The notes under the pieces: generated by a model | What the model saw: the letters and a program-made list of their open reading frames with translations, nothing else | What the model was told of the DNA's origin: nothing | The model's database searches: none | Assembly (NCBI GenBank): GCA_020349945.1 | Contig: CP070704.1 | Coordinates: 278,951 to 327,542 of the forward strand | Direction: 5' to 3' | Length of the DNA: 48,592 nucleotides | From: Deltaproteobacteria bacterium | GTDB taxonomy: Bacteria > Desulfobacterota > DSM-4660 > Desulfatiglandales > B25-G16 | Shown: piece by piece, positions 17,234 through 25,081 of the stretch | Layout: every line of letters begins with the position of its first letter | How positions within the stretch are numbered: the stretch's first letter is position 1 | Position numbers and translations under genes: made by a program

Positions 17234-18379
17234 ATGGCATTAGATTGGATACCACGGGCACCAAAGGATAGAAAATTGGACCATCAGATGTACGATGAAA
17301 AATACCTACACAAACCAGAGCCGCCCAGGACTACCTTAGAAAAGAGGCCCTTATTAGATCCGCAGGGTAAAGAGGTCCCTGAACTTTATGTTGCCTGGAT
17401 TACCCTCGACAACGAGAAACAGTACAATTCTTATACCCTTGAAATGCTCCATGCTACTGCAGCTGCCTTTGACAAGGCCTCCCATGACCCAAGTGTTGTT
17501 TGTGTGGTTTTGACCGGGGCGGGAACCAGGGCATTCTGTACAGGAGGGAATGTCCCTGAGTACAGTGAGTATTACGTTATGAGGCCCCTGGATTGTCAGG
17601 AATACATGTCTGTATACTGGAGGGCCTTTGATACGGTCTGGACTTCATCCAAGCCCTTTATACGGTGCTGCAACGGTATGAGCATCGGGGGTGGAGAGGA
17701 GATTGGCGGGGTCTGCGATCTCACCATTGCCTCTGATTGTGCCACATTCGGCCAGGTAGGTCCACTACATGGTTCAACGGCTATGGGGGGTGCATGCCAG
17801 TTCAAGCCTATTGAGATGACTATGCAGGATGCCATGTGGAATGCTGTGTCCTGTGAACAATGGAGTGCCTATAAGATGGTGAGAAAGAACTATGTACATA
17901 ATGTGGTGCCTGTGCTTAAAAAGGATGGTGAGTTTGTTAGAAATCCCGCGGTAATAACCGATAAATGGGTTGAGGATGGAGAGATTGTATATGGCGAATT
18001 CAAGACCGGCAAAGATGCAGAGGAAGCTAAGACACTGCTTAGGGGATTACCTCGTGACAGGTCACTCCTGGATAAGACATGCATGGATATGGCCTGGACT
18101 TTTGCCAATCTCATGCCTCAGCAGGTTGCCATGTCCTATCAGATGATAAGGGCAACGAAGAGGGCTGCCTGGGAGAGAACCAAGGCGGAATCCATTATGT
18201 GGTGGGCAGCAAATGCCCAGGCATACGGTGAGTTTGATATGGGAATGAGTGCCTTCAATACCAAGAGGTTAACTGGAACTGCTAATGTGGATGTCATCAA
18301 GTTGAGGCAGATGATTGCCAGGGGTCATCCTTATGATGAGGAGATGTTTGAGGCCGTGCTTGGAAAGCCTAAGGAATAG
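17234..18379 (+). CDS. oah: 6-oxocyclohex-1-ene-1-carbonyl-CoA hydrolase (BamA)
   Basis: 381 residues, crotonase superfamily but much longer than ordinary enoyl-CoA hydratases, as known Oah/BamA are. It has the characteristic N-terminus ALDWIPRAPKDRKLDHQMYDEKY. The oxyanion segments are GAGTRAFCTGGNVPEYSEYY and CCNGMSIGGGEEIGGVCDL, then FGQVGPLHGSTAMGGACQF, which is typical of this subfamily. It adds two waters to 6-oxocyclohex-1-ene-1-carbonyl-CoA and cleaves the ring to 3-hydroxypimelyl-CoA. bamA is a recognised marker gene for anaerobic aromatic degradation. The start is set by AAGGAGAAT. It is the last gene before a perfect intrinsic terminator. Confidence 0.95.
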   Translation: MALDWIPRAPKDRKLDHQMYDEKYLHKPEPPRTTLEKRPLLDPQGKEVPELYVAWITLDNEKQYNSYTLEMLHATAAAFDKASHDPSVVCVVLTGAGTRAFCTGGNVPEYSEYYVMRPLDCQEYMSVYWRAFDTVWTSSKPFIRCCNGMSIGGGEEIGGVCDLTIASDCATFGQVGPLHGSTAMGGACQFKPIEMTMQDAMWNAVSCEQWSAYKMVRKNYVHNVVPVLKKDGEFVRNPAVITDKWVEDGEIVYGEFKTGKDAEEAKTLLRGLPRDRSLLDKTCMDMAWTFANLMPQQVAMSYQMIRATKRAAWERTKAESIMWWAANAQAYGEFDMGMSAFNTKRLTGTANVDVIKLRQMIARGHPYDEEMFEAVLGKPKE

Positions 18380-18409
18380 CTGAAAAATAAACAACAAAGA
18401 GAATATAGG

Positions 18410-18445
18410 AAAAGTCCAGAAGTTTCCTTCTGGACTTTTCTTTGA
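18410..18445 (+). terminator. Intrinsic terminator after oah
   Basis: A perfect 13-bp stem, AAAAGTCCAGAAG (18410-18422) with CTTCTGGACTTTT (18427-18439), closes a TTTC loop. Its own 3' arm ends in T4 and is followed by CTTTG. It closes the block that ends with had and oah and separates it from dch. The stem is nearly symmetric in A/T ends, so it could also work on the minus strand. Confidence 0.88.
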
Positions 18446-18490
18446 AGGTCAGAGGTTAAATCCGCTTACAGGGGTACGGAGATAAGGCAG

Positions 18491-18519
18491 TTGATCTAAC
18501 GTGCAATTTTAAGTATAAA
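18491..18519 (+). promoter_or_regulatory. Promoter for dch
   Basis: TTGATC (18491-18496), a 17-bp spacer and TATAAA (18514-18519) form a good sigma70-type promoter. The predicted start near 18526 leaves a leader of about 36 nt with AAAGGA before the dch ATG. Following directly after the oah terminator, it gives dch its own transcription unit. Confidence 0.6.
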
Positions 18520-18561
18520 CATAATTATCTTTCTCAATATGTACCTTATAAAGGAAAAAAG

Positions 18562-19323
18562 ATGAAATATATTGATGCCCACATTAGAGGGGGACTCGGA
18601 ACGATTACCCTGAATAGGCCCCCCCTGAACATCTTCAACATAGAGATGATGAGTGAGATAAACGATACGCTCACGGATTGGATTGAAAATAGGGATCTCA
18701 AGGTAGTTCTTCTTAATGCACATGGGAAGTGTTTTTCATCCGGCGTGGAGGTGGCAGAACATATGGGTGATCTGGTATCAAAGATGATTGAGAGCTTCCA
18801 TGGTATGTTTCGGTTGATGGACAGGTTAGGCGCAGTTACGGTATCATCTGTGCATGGATCCTGCCTGGGTGGCGGGTGCGAATTGTCGATCTTCTGTGAC
18901 CTGGTAATTGCGGATGATACAGCCAGATTTGGCCAGCCAGAGATCCAGCTGGGGGTGCTGCCGCCTATTGCAGTCCAGATTATGCCCAGGATACTTGGAA
19001 GAAAGGCGGCTATGGAATTGATTTTCTCAGGCCGGATTGTCTCTGCTCAGGAGGCGATAAATATGGGCCTCATAAACAAGGTAGTTGCAGAAGGTGACTT
19101 GACCAAGGAAACTGACAGATTCATAAGGCCCTATCTGTCTCTCAGTGCTGAGGTTATACGAGTCACCAAAAAGGCGATCAAGAGAGGCCTTATGGATGAC
19201 CTCGAACCCTCGCTAAGGATTATTGAAGATATATATCTCAATGAATTGATGACCACGGCCGATGCTCAGGAAGGGCTCCAGGCCTTCCTGGAGAGGAGGA
19301 GCCCGAACTGGAAGAACTGTTGA
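18562..19323 (+). CDS. dch: Cyclohexa-1,5-diene-1-carbonyl-CoA hydratase
   Basis: 253 residues, crotonase family. Signature segments: GTITLNRPPLNIFNIEMM, CFSSGVEVAEHMGD (oxyanion hole), VSSVHGSCLGGGCELSIFCDLVIA, FGQPEIQLGVLPPIAVQIMPRILG and C-terminal WKNC. It resembles Dch/BamR, which adds water to cyclohexa-1,5-diene-1-carbonyl-CoA, the product of benzoyl-CoA reductase, to give 6-hydroxycyclohex-1-ene-1-carbonyl-CoA, the substrate of Had. The usual second catalytic Glu of enoyl-CoA hydratases is not obvious: the region reads PEIQLGVLPP. A generic enoyl-CoA hydratase is the alternative, but proximity to had and oah supports Dch. Confidence 0.87.
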   Translation: MKYIDAHIRGGLGTITLNRPPLNIFNIEMMSEINDTLTDWIENRDLKVVLLNAHGKCFSSGVEVAEHMGDLVSKMIESFHGMFRLMDRLGAVTVSSVHGSCLGGGCELSIFCDLVIADDTARFGQPEIQLGVLPPIAVQIMPRILGRKAAMELIFSGRIVSAQEAINMGLINKVVAEGDLTKETDRFIRPYLSLSAEVIRVTKKAIKRGLMDDLEPSLRIIEDIYLNELMTTADAQEGLQAFLERRSPNWKNC

Positions 19324-19374
19324 CCAGGTATATATTCTTCGCGTAGGTTGATCCGCCTGCGGCGGAACACTTCT

Positions 19375-20589
19375 ATGAATAAGGTTAATAAACATATTAG
19401 AAAGGGATATAGGTCCCTGAAGAGAAGGAATGTTTTTACCATCCTGGGTATCACCACTGCCATTATCTTTTTTGGTGCTACTGGCCTGTATATCCTTGAT
19501 GGCTATTACAGGGCTAAAGGGACATCAGGAATATTGGATTCATTTTGGTGGGCCCTTGTAACGATTACTACAGTCGGCTATGGTGACGTTGTTCCCCATT
19601 CTACCCTGGGGAGGATCGTAGGCCTGATCCTTATGTTGAGCGGGGTAGTGCTGGTGTCCCTGTTCACGGCGACAATCGCCTCTATATTTGTTGAGAAGAA
19701 GATTAAAGGGGGGGAGGGTTTGGAATCATTAAAGGTCAGAGATCAGATTGTTATCTGCGGATGGAATCAAAATGGTGAAAAGGCTATAGAAGGGATATTG
19801 ATCCGTGATAAGAATGGTAGGTACCCGATTGTATTAGTTAATGAGCTTGATAGAGATGAGGTGGACTCTATTCAGTACAAGTACGGGGAGAGAGGCATCC
19901 ATCTTGTGAGGGGAGATTTTGTTAAGGAGGATGTCTTAGCAAGGGCGAATATCTCTAGGGCCAAGGCGGCCATCATACTGGCAGATATCTCCGATGGGCA
20001 TTCACTTGAGAAGGCCGATGAGAGAACCATTTTTGGGGCCATGGCCATAAAGTCGATGGCAGCCAAGGTCAGGATATGTGCTGAACTGATAAATCAAGAA
20101 AACAAGGAATATCTGCTACGGGCTAACGTTGATGAGATAGTTATCAGGGGAGAGTCACACGGATCATTGCTTGCAGGTGCATCAATAGCACCGGGTTTTC
20201 TTAGCATGATTAAGGCACTTATTAACAACGAGGATGATAACAAATTATGGGGTGTCCTAATCCCGTCTAAATATGTTGAAAGGCCATGTGGGGAGCTCAG
20301 TCAATATTTCAAGGAGAGATGGGATGGTCTGTTAATTGCCCTTCTCAGAGAAAGGAAAGGCATTCAATTAGACGATATCCTCTCCGATGATGTAACAGCG
20401 ATTGATGAGTTCATAAAGAGGAAGTTCGAAGAATCGGGCAAGGATTTTTTCGGTAGAAAGGGGAGGGCAGATTTTATCATTAATCCCCCTGATGATTTGC
20501 CGGTTGTGGCACATGACAGGGCAGTCGTAATTGCCAGGCAAGAGCTTGGAGAAATCTCCTTTATTGACAAATTTGTAGGGCAGAGATGA
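19375..20589 (+). CDS. Two-helix potassium channel with RCK (TrkA-N) domain
   Basis: 404 residues from ATG 19375 (in-frame TTG at 19348 also possible). MthK-like layout: TM1 (about residues 16-38), pore loop with selectivity filter TVGYGD, TM2 (about 75-100), then a cytosolic RCK/TrkA-N Rossmann domain starting VRDQIVICGWNQNGEKAIEG. The nucleotide loop is G-W-N-Q-N-G rather than G-x-G-x-x-G. A C-terminal domain follows (about 280-404). The likely role is K+ efflux gated by a ligand at the RCK ring. It overlaps the next gene, a cyclic-nucleotide-binding protein, by 4 nt (ATGA), so the two are probably made together. It follows dch by about 50 bp. Confidence 0.9.
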   Translation: MNKVNKHIRKGYRSLKRRNVFTILGITTAIIFFGATGLYILDGYYRAKGTSGILDSFWWALVTITTVGYGDVVPHSTLGRIVGLILMLSGVVLVSLFTATIASIFVEKKIKGGEGLESLKVRDQIVICGWNQNGEKAIEGILIRDKNGRYPIVLVNELDRDEVDSIQYKYGERGIHLVRGDFVKEDVLARANISRAKAAIILADISDGHSLEKADERTIFGAMAIKSMAAKVRICAELINQENKEYLLRANVDEIVIRGESHGSLLAGASIAPGFLSMIKALINNEDDNKLWGVLIPSKYVERPCGELSQYFKERWDGLLIALLRERKGIQLDDILSDDVTAIDEFIKRKFEESGKDFFGRKGRADFIINPPDDLPVVAHDRAVVIARQELGEISFIDKFVGQR

Positions 20590-21086
20590 GTCCAGCGGAG
20601 ATTATCAAGAAAACGTTCATTTTTAACAACCTCAACGAACAAGAGGTGGCACATATTTTAAGGATAACCAAGGAGAGGAGGTTTCCCAAGGGTGAAACTA
20701 TCATGCAGGAAGGCCATGAGGGCGACAGCATGTATATCGTTGTTGAGGGCAGTGTCGAGGTTTCAAAGACCCTTACCATGAAGCTGGGGGAGGAGAGCAC
20801 CGAAAGGGAAAAAATTTTGACAAGGGTTAAGGCAGAAGACAATGTTGTTTTTGGAGAAATGGCTATGATTGATCGGGGAAATAGATCGGCCTCAGCAGTG
20901 GCTACCACAGATTGCATCCTTTTAGAGATAGAAAGGGAAGACTTGCTTGATCTGATAGAAAAGAGGCCCCAGATGGGGGTTAAGATCTTGAGAAGAATAG
21001 GGGAGCTCTTGGCCAGTAGGGTAAGACAGTCAAGTCAAGACGTAGTGAGGCTAACAACTGCCTTATCCATTGCCCTAGGCAGTTGA
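20586..21086 (+). CDS. Stand-alone cyclic nucleotide-binding domain protein
   Basis: 166 residues. One cNMP-binding domain fills residues 10-140: FNNLNEQEVAHIL, FPKGETIMQEGHEGDSMYIVVEGSVEV, and the phosphate-binding cassette FGEMAMIDRGNRSASAVA, whose Glu and Arg are those used to bind cAMP or cGMP. No DNA-binding helix-turn-helix follows, so it is not a Crp/Fnr regulator. Its start overlaps the stop of the RCK channel gene, which suggests it is a regulatory partner of that channel, a two-protein version of a cyclic-nucleotide-gated K+ channel (inference). The C-terminal helix (RIGELLASRVRQSSQD) could mediate contacts. Confidence 0.88.
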   Translation: MSPAEIIKKTFIFNNLNEQEVAHILRITKERRFPKGETIMQEGHEGDSMYIVVEGSVEVSKTLTMKLGEESTEREKILTRVKAEDNVVFGEMAMIDRGNRSASAVATTDCILLEIEREDLLDLIEKRPQMGVKILRRIGELLASRVRQSSQDVVRLTTALSIALGS

Positions 21087-21111
21087 GTAATAGTCCCCGG
21101 AAAAGTTGCTC

Positions 21112-21870
21112 ATGAAGAGATTTATCTTTCTTCTCCTTATAGTAGTAACTATTTTTGGTTGCGCAGTGAACTACAAGGGGGTACCTAGGCGTGAAAAACC
21201 TGATATGGTATTACCGGAAAGGCTCAAACCATATTCGGTGAATGGGGTGTTATATTATCCTCTTCCTAAGGGTGAAGGGTTTGTTCAGGAAGGTATGGCC
21301 TCCTGGTATGGGCAGGAATTTCATCGGAGGAAAACGTCTAGTGGCGAGATTTTCAATATGTATGGTAAGACTGCTGCCCATAAAACCTTACCCTTTGGAA
21401 CCTATGTAAAGGTGGAAAATCTGTCGAATCTAAGAGAGATTGTGGTCAGGATTAACGATAGGGGCCCCTTTGTTAAAGGGAGGATTATTGACCTGTCTTA
21501 TGCTGGTGCACAGGAGATAGGATTGATTGGGCCTGGGGTGACAAGGGTACGCGTGGTTGCCCTATCAAAGGAGGTCGGCAAGATCACATCAGGTAATACC
21601 GTTAAGCCACTTGTGGAGGCAATAGATTTTCATAAGGGAAGGTTCACTATACAGGTTGGTGCCTTTGAGAATGAAGATAATGCCAGGCGCTTGGCAGAAC
21701 GCCTCAGGGCTATCTTTGGCAATGTCACGATAACGACTTATGAGCCAGACAATGGAAAAACGCTTTATCGGGTCAGGGTTTGCAGGTCTAAAGATTTGAC
21801 TGAGGCAGATCAGATAGTTAGGAGATTGGAAAATCTCGGATTTTCAGACACCTTTATCGTAGCACTTTAG
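21112..21870 (+). CDS. rlpA: RlpA family septal ring lipoprotein with SPOR domain
   Basis: 252 residues from ATG 21112. The N-terminal [17 protein letters not shown] is a lipoprotein signal. The central double-psi beta-barrel has [41 protein letters not shown] and [23 protein letters not shown], with the catalytic-type Asp. The C-terminal SPOR domain (about 185-252, [21 protein letters not shown]) binds denuded glycan strands at the septum. RlpA proteins are lytic transglycosylases aiding daughter-cell separation. The stop overlaps the stop of the convergent ihfA by 4 nt. Confidence 0.93.
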   Translation: MKRFIFLLLIVVTIFGCAVNYKGVPRREKPDMVLPERLKPYSVNGVLYYPLPKGEGFVQEGMASWYGQEFHRRKTSSGEIFNMYGKTAAHKTLPFGTYVKVENLSNLREIVVRINDRGPFVKGRIIDLSYAGAQEIGLIGPGVTRVRVVALSKEVGKITSGNTVKPLVEAIDFHKGRFTIQVGAFENEDNARRLAERLRAIFGNVTITTYEPDNGKTLYRVRVCRSKDLTEADQIVRRLENLGFSDTFIVAL

Positions 21871-22154
21871 CCCTCATGATTGATTTTTCTCCGGAGAACA
21901 CCAGAGGTCCTAAAAACAACGACCCTCCTCGCTCTTAGTTGTAAGTCTTCTTTGGTTTGAGGGTTTCTCCCCCTTCGAGCAGCTTTATCCTTGACAGCAA
22001 ACTTTCCAAAGCCGCTGACAAGCAAATTTTCTCCTCTTGCAAGGGTCTGCTTGATGAGCCCTAACAGACTCTCCACGACCCTTCTCGATTGGTTTTTGCT
22101 GAGACCCACCTGATTGTAGATACTATCTATAATGTTTTCCTTAGTTAGGGCCAT
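21867..22154 (-). CDS. ihfA: Integration host factor alpha-like / HU family DNA-bending protein
   Basis: 95 residues. It is a histone-like DNA-bending protein: [37 protein letters not shown] as the dimer helices and [44 protein letters not shown] as the DNA-binding arm with the intercalating Pro. GRNPQT followed by the ARRVV-F segment matches IHF alpha better than HU. It is the last gene of a coaD-containing group (gap to coaD 29 bp) and overlaps rlpA tail to tail, sharing TTAG. Confidence 0.88.
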   Translation of the reverse strand: MALTKENIIDSIYNQVGLSKNQSRRVVESLLGLIKQTLARGENLLVSGFGKFAVKDKAARRGRNPQTKEDLQLRARRVVVFRTSGVLRRKINHEG

Positions 22155-22183
22155 GTATCGTTCCTCCTTAGTTTTCTCGTTTA

Positions 22184-22669
22184 TTATTGGAAGCCAAACC
22201 TTTCTTTGAGTTTCGTGCAGACGATTTCAGGCACAAGACCATTAATAGCTCCCCCCAAGCTAGCCGCCTCTTTTATTATGGTAGAACTGGTATAGAACCA
22301 TTTGTAGTCCGTCATGAGGAAGATTGTTTGAATGTTCCTGTTTAACTTCCTGTTCATTAATGATAACTGAAATTCATATTCGAAGTCTGAGAGGGCCCTT
22401 AATCCCCTTAAGATTATGTTGGTTTTTTTGCTCCCCACATAATCAACAAGCAAACCAGTAAAGGACTCGACAGAAACATTATCGTCGTTTTTAACTGATT
22501 CCCTGATCATCTCCACCCTCTCCTGCAACGTGAAGAGGGTCTTTTTGATAGGATTGGAGGCAACGGCAATGGTAACAGAATCAAATATGGTCAGTGCCCT
22601 TCTTAAGATACTGAGATGACCGTTGGTTATAGGATCAAATGACCCGGGATAAATCACCATCTTCCCCAT
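22184..22669 (-). CDS. coaD: Phosphopantetheine adenylyltransferase
   Basis: 161 residues from ATG 22669, one base after the rsmD stop. GAGGAAAC sits 8 nt upstream, and the family N-terminus MGKMVIYPGSFDPITNGHLSIL begins there; an earlier in-frame ATG at 22684 lies inside rsmD. It is a nucleotidyltransferase with the T/HxGH-type NGHLS site and ISSTxIRE-like YTSSTIIKEAASLGG. It transfers AMP from ATP to 4'-phosphopantetheine, giving dephospho-CoA, in CoA synthesis. The pairing with rsmD is conserved in many bacteria. Confidence 0.95.
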   Translation of the reverse strand: MGKMVIYPGSFDPITNGHLSILRRALTIFDSVTIAVASNPIKKTLFTLQERVEMIRESVKNDDNVSVESFTGLLVDYVGSKKTNIILRGLRALSDFEYEFQLSLMNRKLNRNIQTIFLMTDYKWFYTSSTIIKEAASLGGAINGLVPEIVCTKLKERFGFQ

Positions 22670-22670
22670 G

Positions 22671-23240
22671 TTATGTTTCCTCATGATGAGAGTAAAAACC
22701 TATCACTGTTGATCCATAAGACCTGGTTAATTTAAGTTGAAGGGTATGAAGTTGAGAAGGGAATGGATTGTTGTCATTGGTTGTTGATTCCACAACTACC
22801 CTGCTGTCTTTAGCCAATAAATTCCCGTCTGTGAGTTTATAAAGCGTAGGCTCAATATATCCCTTTCCATAGGGAGGATCAATAAAAACAAGATCGAATT
22901 GCGCACATACCAGATCCTGAATACGCGCCAAACCATTCGGCAATTCCTCTCTTGCAATGGTTGAAAGTCCCTCATACCCACAGATAGCAAGGTTTTTTTT
23001 GACTATGGCAAGAGCTCTCCTTGATTTATCTATGAACACAGCCTTTTTGGCCCCCCTGCTGAGGCACTCGATCCCCAAACTACCTGTGCCAGCAAATAGA
23101 TCCAGTATAGCAAGACCACCCAGTGTCTGACCCAGGATATTGAAGATAGAACCCCTCACGGTGTCTGAGGTAGGCCGGATACTAGACCCTTTAATCTTTG
23201 CCAGTCGCAGCCCCTTGACCATACCGCCAGTTATTCTCAT
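22671..23240 (-). CDS. rsmD: 16S rRNA (guanine966-N2)-methyltransferase
   Basis: 189 residues. The Rossmann methyltransferase shows MRITGGMVKGLRLA, RPTSDTVRGSIFNIL, ILDLFAGTGSLGIECLSRGA (SAM motif), FIDKSRRAL and the catalytic LVFIDPPYGKG (DPPY). It methylates N2 of G966 in 16S rRNA within the assembled small subunit. The coaD gene follows directly. Upstream (23241-23367) is a 127-bp gap with a GGTGG/CCACC hairpin near 23295 but no clear promoter. Confidence 0.95.
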   Translation of the reverse strand: MRITGGMVKGLRLAKIKGSSIRPTSDTVRGSIFNILGQTLGGLAILDLFAGTGSLGIECLSRGAKKAVFIDKSRRALAIVKKNLAICGYEGLSTIAREELPNGLARIQDLVCAQFDLVFIDPPYGKGYIEPTLYKLTDGNLLAKDSRVVVESTTNDNNPFPSQLHTLQLKLTRSYGSTVIGFYSHHEET

Positions 23241-23367
23241 AATATTAGGTGTCGGAAATTCTACAGTTTGTTTAAATCATAACCTTTCAGCCACGGTGGA
23301 CGTATGTCCCACCAATCCATATAAGCAGTGAGCCTTTTTCGTTAATTATTGAGTATCAGAGAAATTT

Positions 23368-24168
23368 TCATGATTGGTTTTTCAAACCTTTTTCTGTTTT
23401 CTCGGGAGAGGAATTGATTATAAGGTTAGCTGTCTTTGCATGCCTACGAGTAAGGTGGTAGAATGTTATTGCAGGACCTGAAATAACATACATGGTAGAG
23501 AAAACGAACAACATCAAGGCTGGTTTATAAGCCACGACAATAAAGAGAAGGATGGTGGCTACCAGGACATTGAAGGGTTTTTGTTTGAAAAGCTCGAGCT
23601 CTTTAGGGCTGAGGTAGTCGATTGTACTTACCATAAGGAATGATAGCAGATAGATGGTGCTCAAAATAATAGTATACTTGTTTTCAGAGAGGCCACCCAA
23701 AGAATTGGTAAAAAGCACAAAGGTGGCGATGAAGATAGCTGCCCCGGGGATAGGTAATCCCTTAAAGTGGCGAGATTCGAGATTGCCTTTTTGAATATTG
23801 AACCTGGCAAGCCTCAAGGCCCCGCAGATAATGTATAAAAAGACGGCTAGCCACCCAAATCTTCCAAATGGTTTCAGGGACCACTGAAAGGCCAGTAATC
23901 CAGGAGCAACGCCAAAGGCAACCAGATCTGATAGAGAGTCATACTCGGCACCAAATTGACTGGTTGTATTGGTAAAGCGTGCAATTTTTCCATCTAATCC
24001 ATCGAATATAGCAGAGATAAGGATGGCAATGGCTGCTGCATCGTATCTGCCTTGGATAGCAGCAATAATGGCATAGAATCCACCAAATAGGCTGCAGGTG
24101 GTAAATAGATTAGGAAGGATGTATATTCCTTTCTTGTTCCTCTTTTTTGACCTATTTTTTGTTTTCAT
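23368..24168 (-). CDS. pssA: CDP-diacylglycerol--serine O-phosphatidyltransferase
   Basis: 266 residues, integral membrane enzyme. The CDP-alcohol phosphatidyltransferase signature D-G-x(2)-A-R-x(8)-G-x(3)-D-x(3)-D is seen as DGLDGKIARFTNTTSQFGAEYDSLSD. It makes phosphatidylserine from CDP-diacylglycerol and serine. The basic start MKTKNRSKKRNKK precedes the first helix. It lies 1 bp after psd on the same strand, so the pair carries CDP-DAG to phosphatidylethanolamine; cdsA in the same region supplies the CDP-DAG. Confidence 0.94.
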   Translation of the reverse strand: MKTKNRSKKRNKKGIYILPNLFTTCSLFGGFYAIIAAIQGRYDAAAIAILISAIFDGLDGKIARFTNTTSQFGAEYDSLSDLVAFGVAPGLLAFQWSLKPFGRFGWLAVFLYIICGALRLARFNIQKGNLESRHFKGLPIPGAAIFIATFVLFTNSLGGLSENKYTIILSTIYLLSFLMVSTIDYLSPKELELFKQKPFNVLVATILLFIVVAYKPALMLFVFSTMYVISGPAITFYHLTRRHAKTANLIINSSPEKTEKGLKNQS

Positions 24169-24169
24169 T

Positions 24170-24826
24170 CTACGTAAGGTATCCTATAACCGTTTGACCA
24201 GCTTTGACCTTTCCCCCTTTTGTAACCGTGAGTGTGCTATCAGGTGGAAGATAGACTTCAAGCCTTGAGCCAAACCTGATGAGACCAAATCTCTGACCGG
24301 CTTCTACATAGTCCCCCTTTTTAACCCAACAGACAATCCTTCTGGCAATAAGACCGGCGATCTGAACCAAGACAATCTTTTTCCTGTTATCTGTCTCTAA
24401 GGTTACCGTATTATACTCATTGTGGAGAGAGGCCTTATCCCTATTGGCTGAAAAAAATTTGCCCGGGTGATAATATAATTGGGTAATTCTACCCCTGATG
24501 GGGATCCTGTTGATGTGGGCGCTAAAGATAGACATGAAGATACTTATCTTTATTGCCGTATCTTCGAAGTGATTGTCCCCATTTAGCTTCTCTATTGATA
24601 TCACCTTTCCATCTGCTGGTGTTAGAACTGCCTTTTCCTCGTGTGCAGGGGTTCTGTCTGGATCTCGAAAAAAATAGATAGTGAACAAGGTTAACACTGC
24701 GAAAAGTATGGCTACCACTTTCCAGTCAAGAATTAAAGGGATAGATGTCAATCCTATCCCCGTAAGTATGAAAGGAATTCCTTCCCTGGCAACCGGTAGT
24801 CTGTTATGTATCCTTTTTTGGTACAA
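24170..24826 (-). CDS. psd: Phosphatidylserine decarboxylase proenzyme, short (type II) form
   Basis: 218 residues starting at TTG 24826 (AGGGG about 9 nt upstream; no ATG nearby). It has one N-terminal membrane segment, YFFRDPDR, LTPADGKV, FMSIFSAHINRIPIRG, and the self-cleavage site RFGSRLEVYLP. Gly-Ser is the point where the pyruvoyl group forms. The length fits the short family typical of anaerobes and archaeal-like enzymes. It decarboxylates phosphatidylserine made by the adjacent pssA product to phosphatidylethanolamine. Confidence 0.94.
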   Translation of the reverse strand: MYQKRIHNRLPVAREGIPFILTGIGLTSIPLILDWKVVAILFAVLTLFTIYFFRDPDRTPAHEEKAVLTPADGKVISIEKLNGDNHFEDTAIKISIFMSIFSAHINRIPIRGRITQLYYHPGKFFSANRDKASLHNEYNTVTLETDNRKKIVLVQIAGLIARRIVCWVKKGDYVEAGQRFGLIRFGSRLEVYLPPDSTLTVTKGGKVKAGQTVIGYLT

Positions 24827-24870
24827 TTAGTCAAGCCCCTGTGAAATTGATATCCTCTTTTTGATCTTAG

Positions 24871-24899
24871 CGTTTAGTATAAATTTGACTATTTGTCAA
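24871..24899 (-). promoter_or_regulatory. Putative promoter for psd-pssA
   Basis: On the minus strand TTGACA (24899-24894) is followed by a 17-bp spacer and TAAACG (24876-24871), with a predicted start near 24864, about 38 nt before psd. The -35 is perfect, the -10 weak. The 255-bp gap between tsaB and psd also holds a bulged hairpin (CCCC 25022-25025 with GGGG 25050-25053, inner GGAT/ATCC and AGC/GCT) without a U-run. No gene is convincing in the gap. Confidence 0.45.
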
Positions 24900-25081
24900 T
24901 ATGACATATCTAACCCTCAAGGGGAGTGTCACATGTCAGATCCCAAAGCACAAATTGATGTGGAATGTTACAGCAGACATTATAAGCGTTCAAATAGGAG
25001 GTTTTCCATTGGTAGGGAATGCCCCGCCGGATAAGCTTCGCTATCCAAAGGGGTCGGGACCTGATTTGAATCTGGGTTTTG

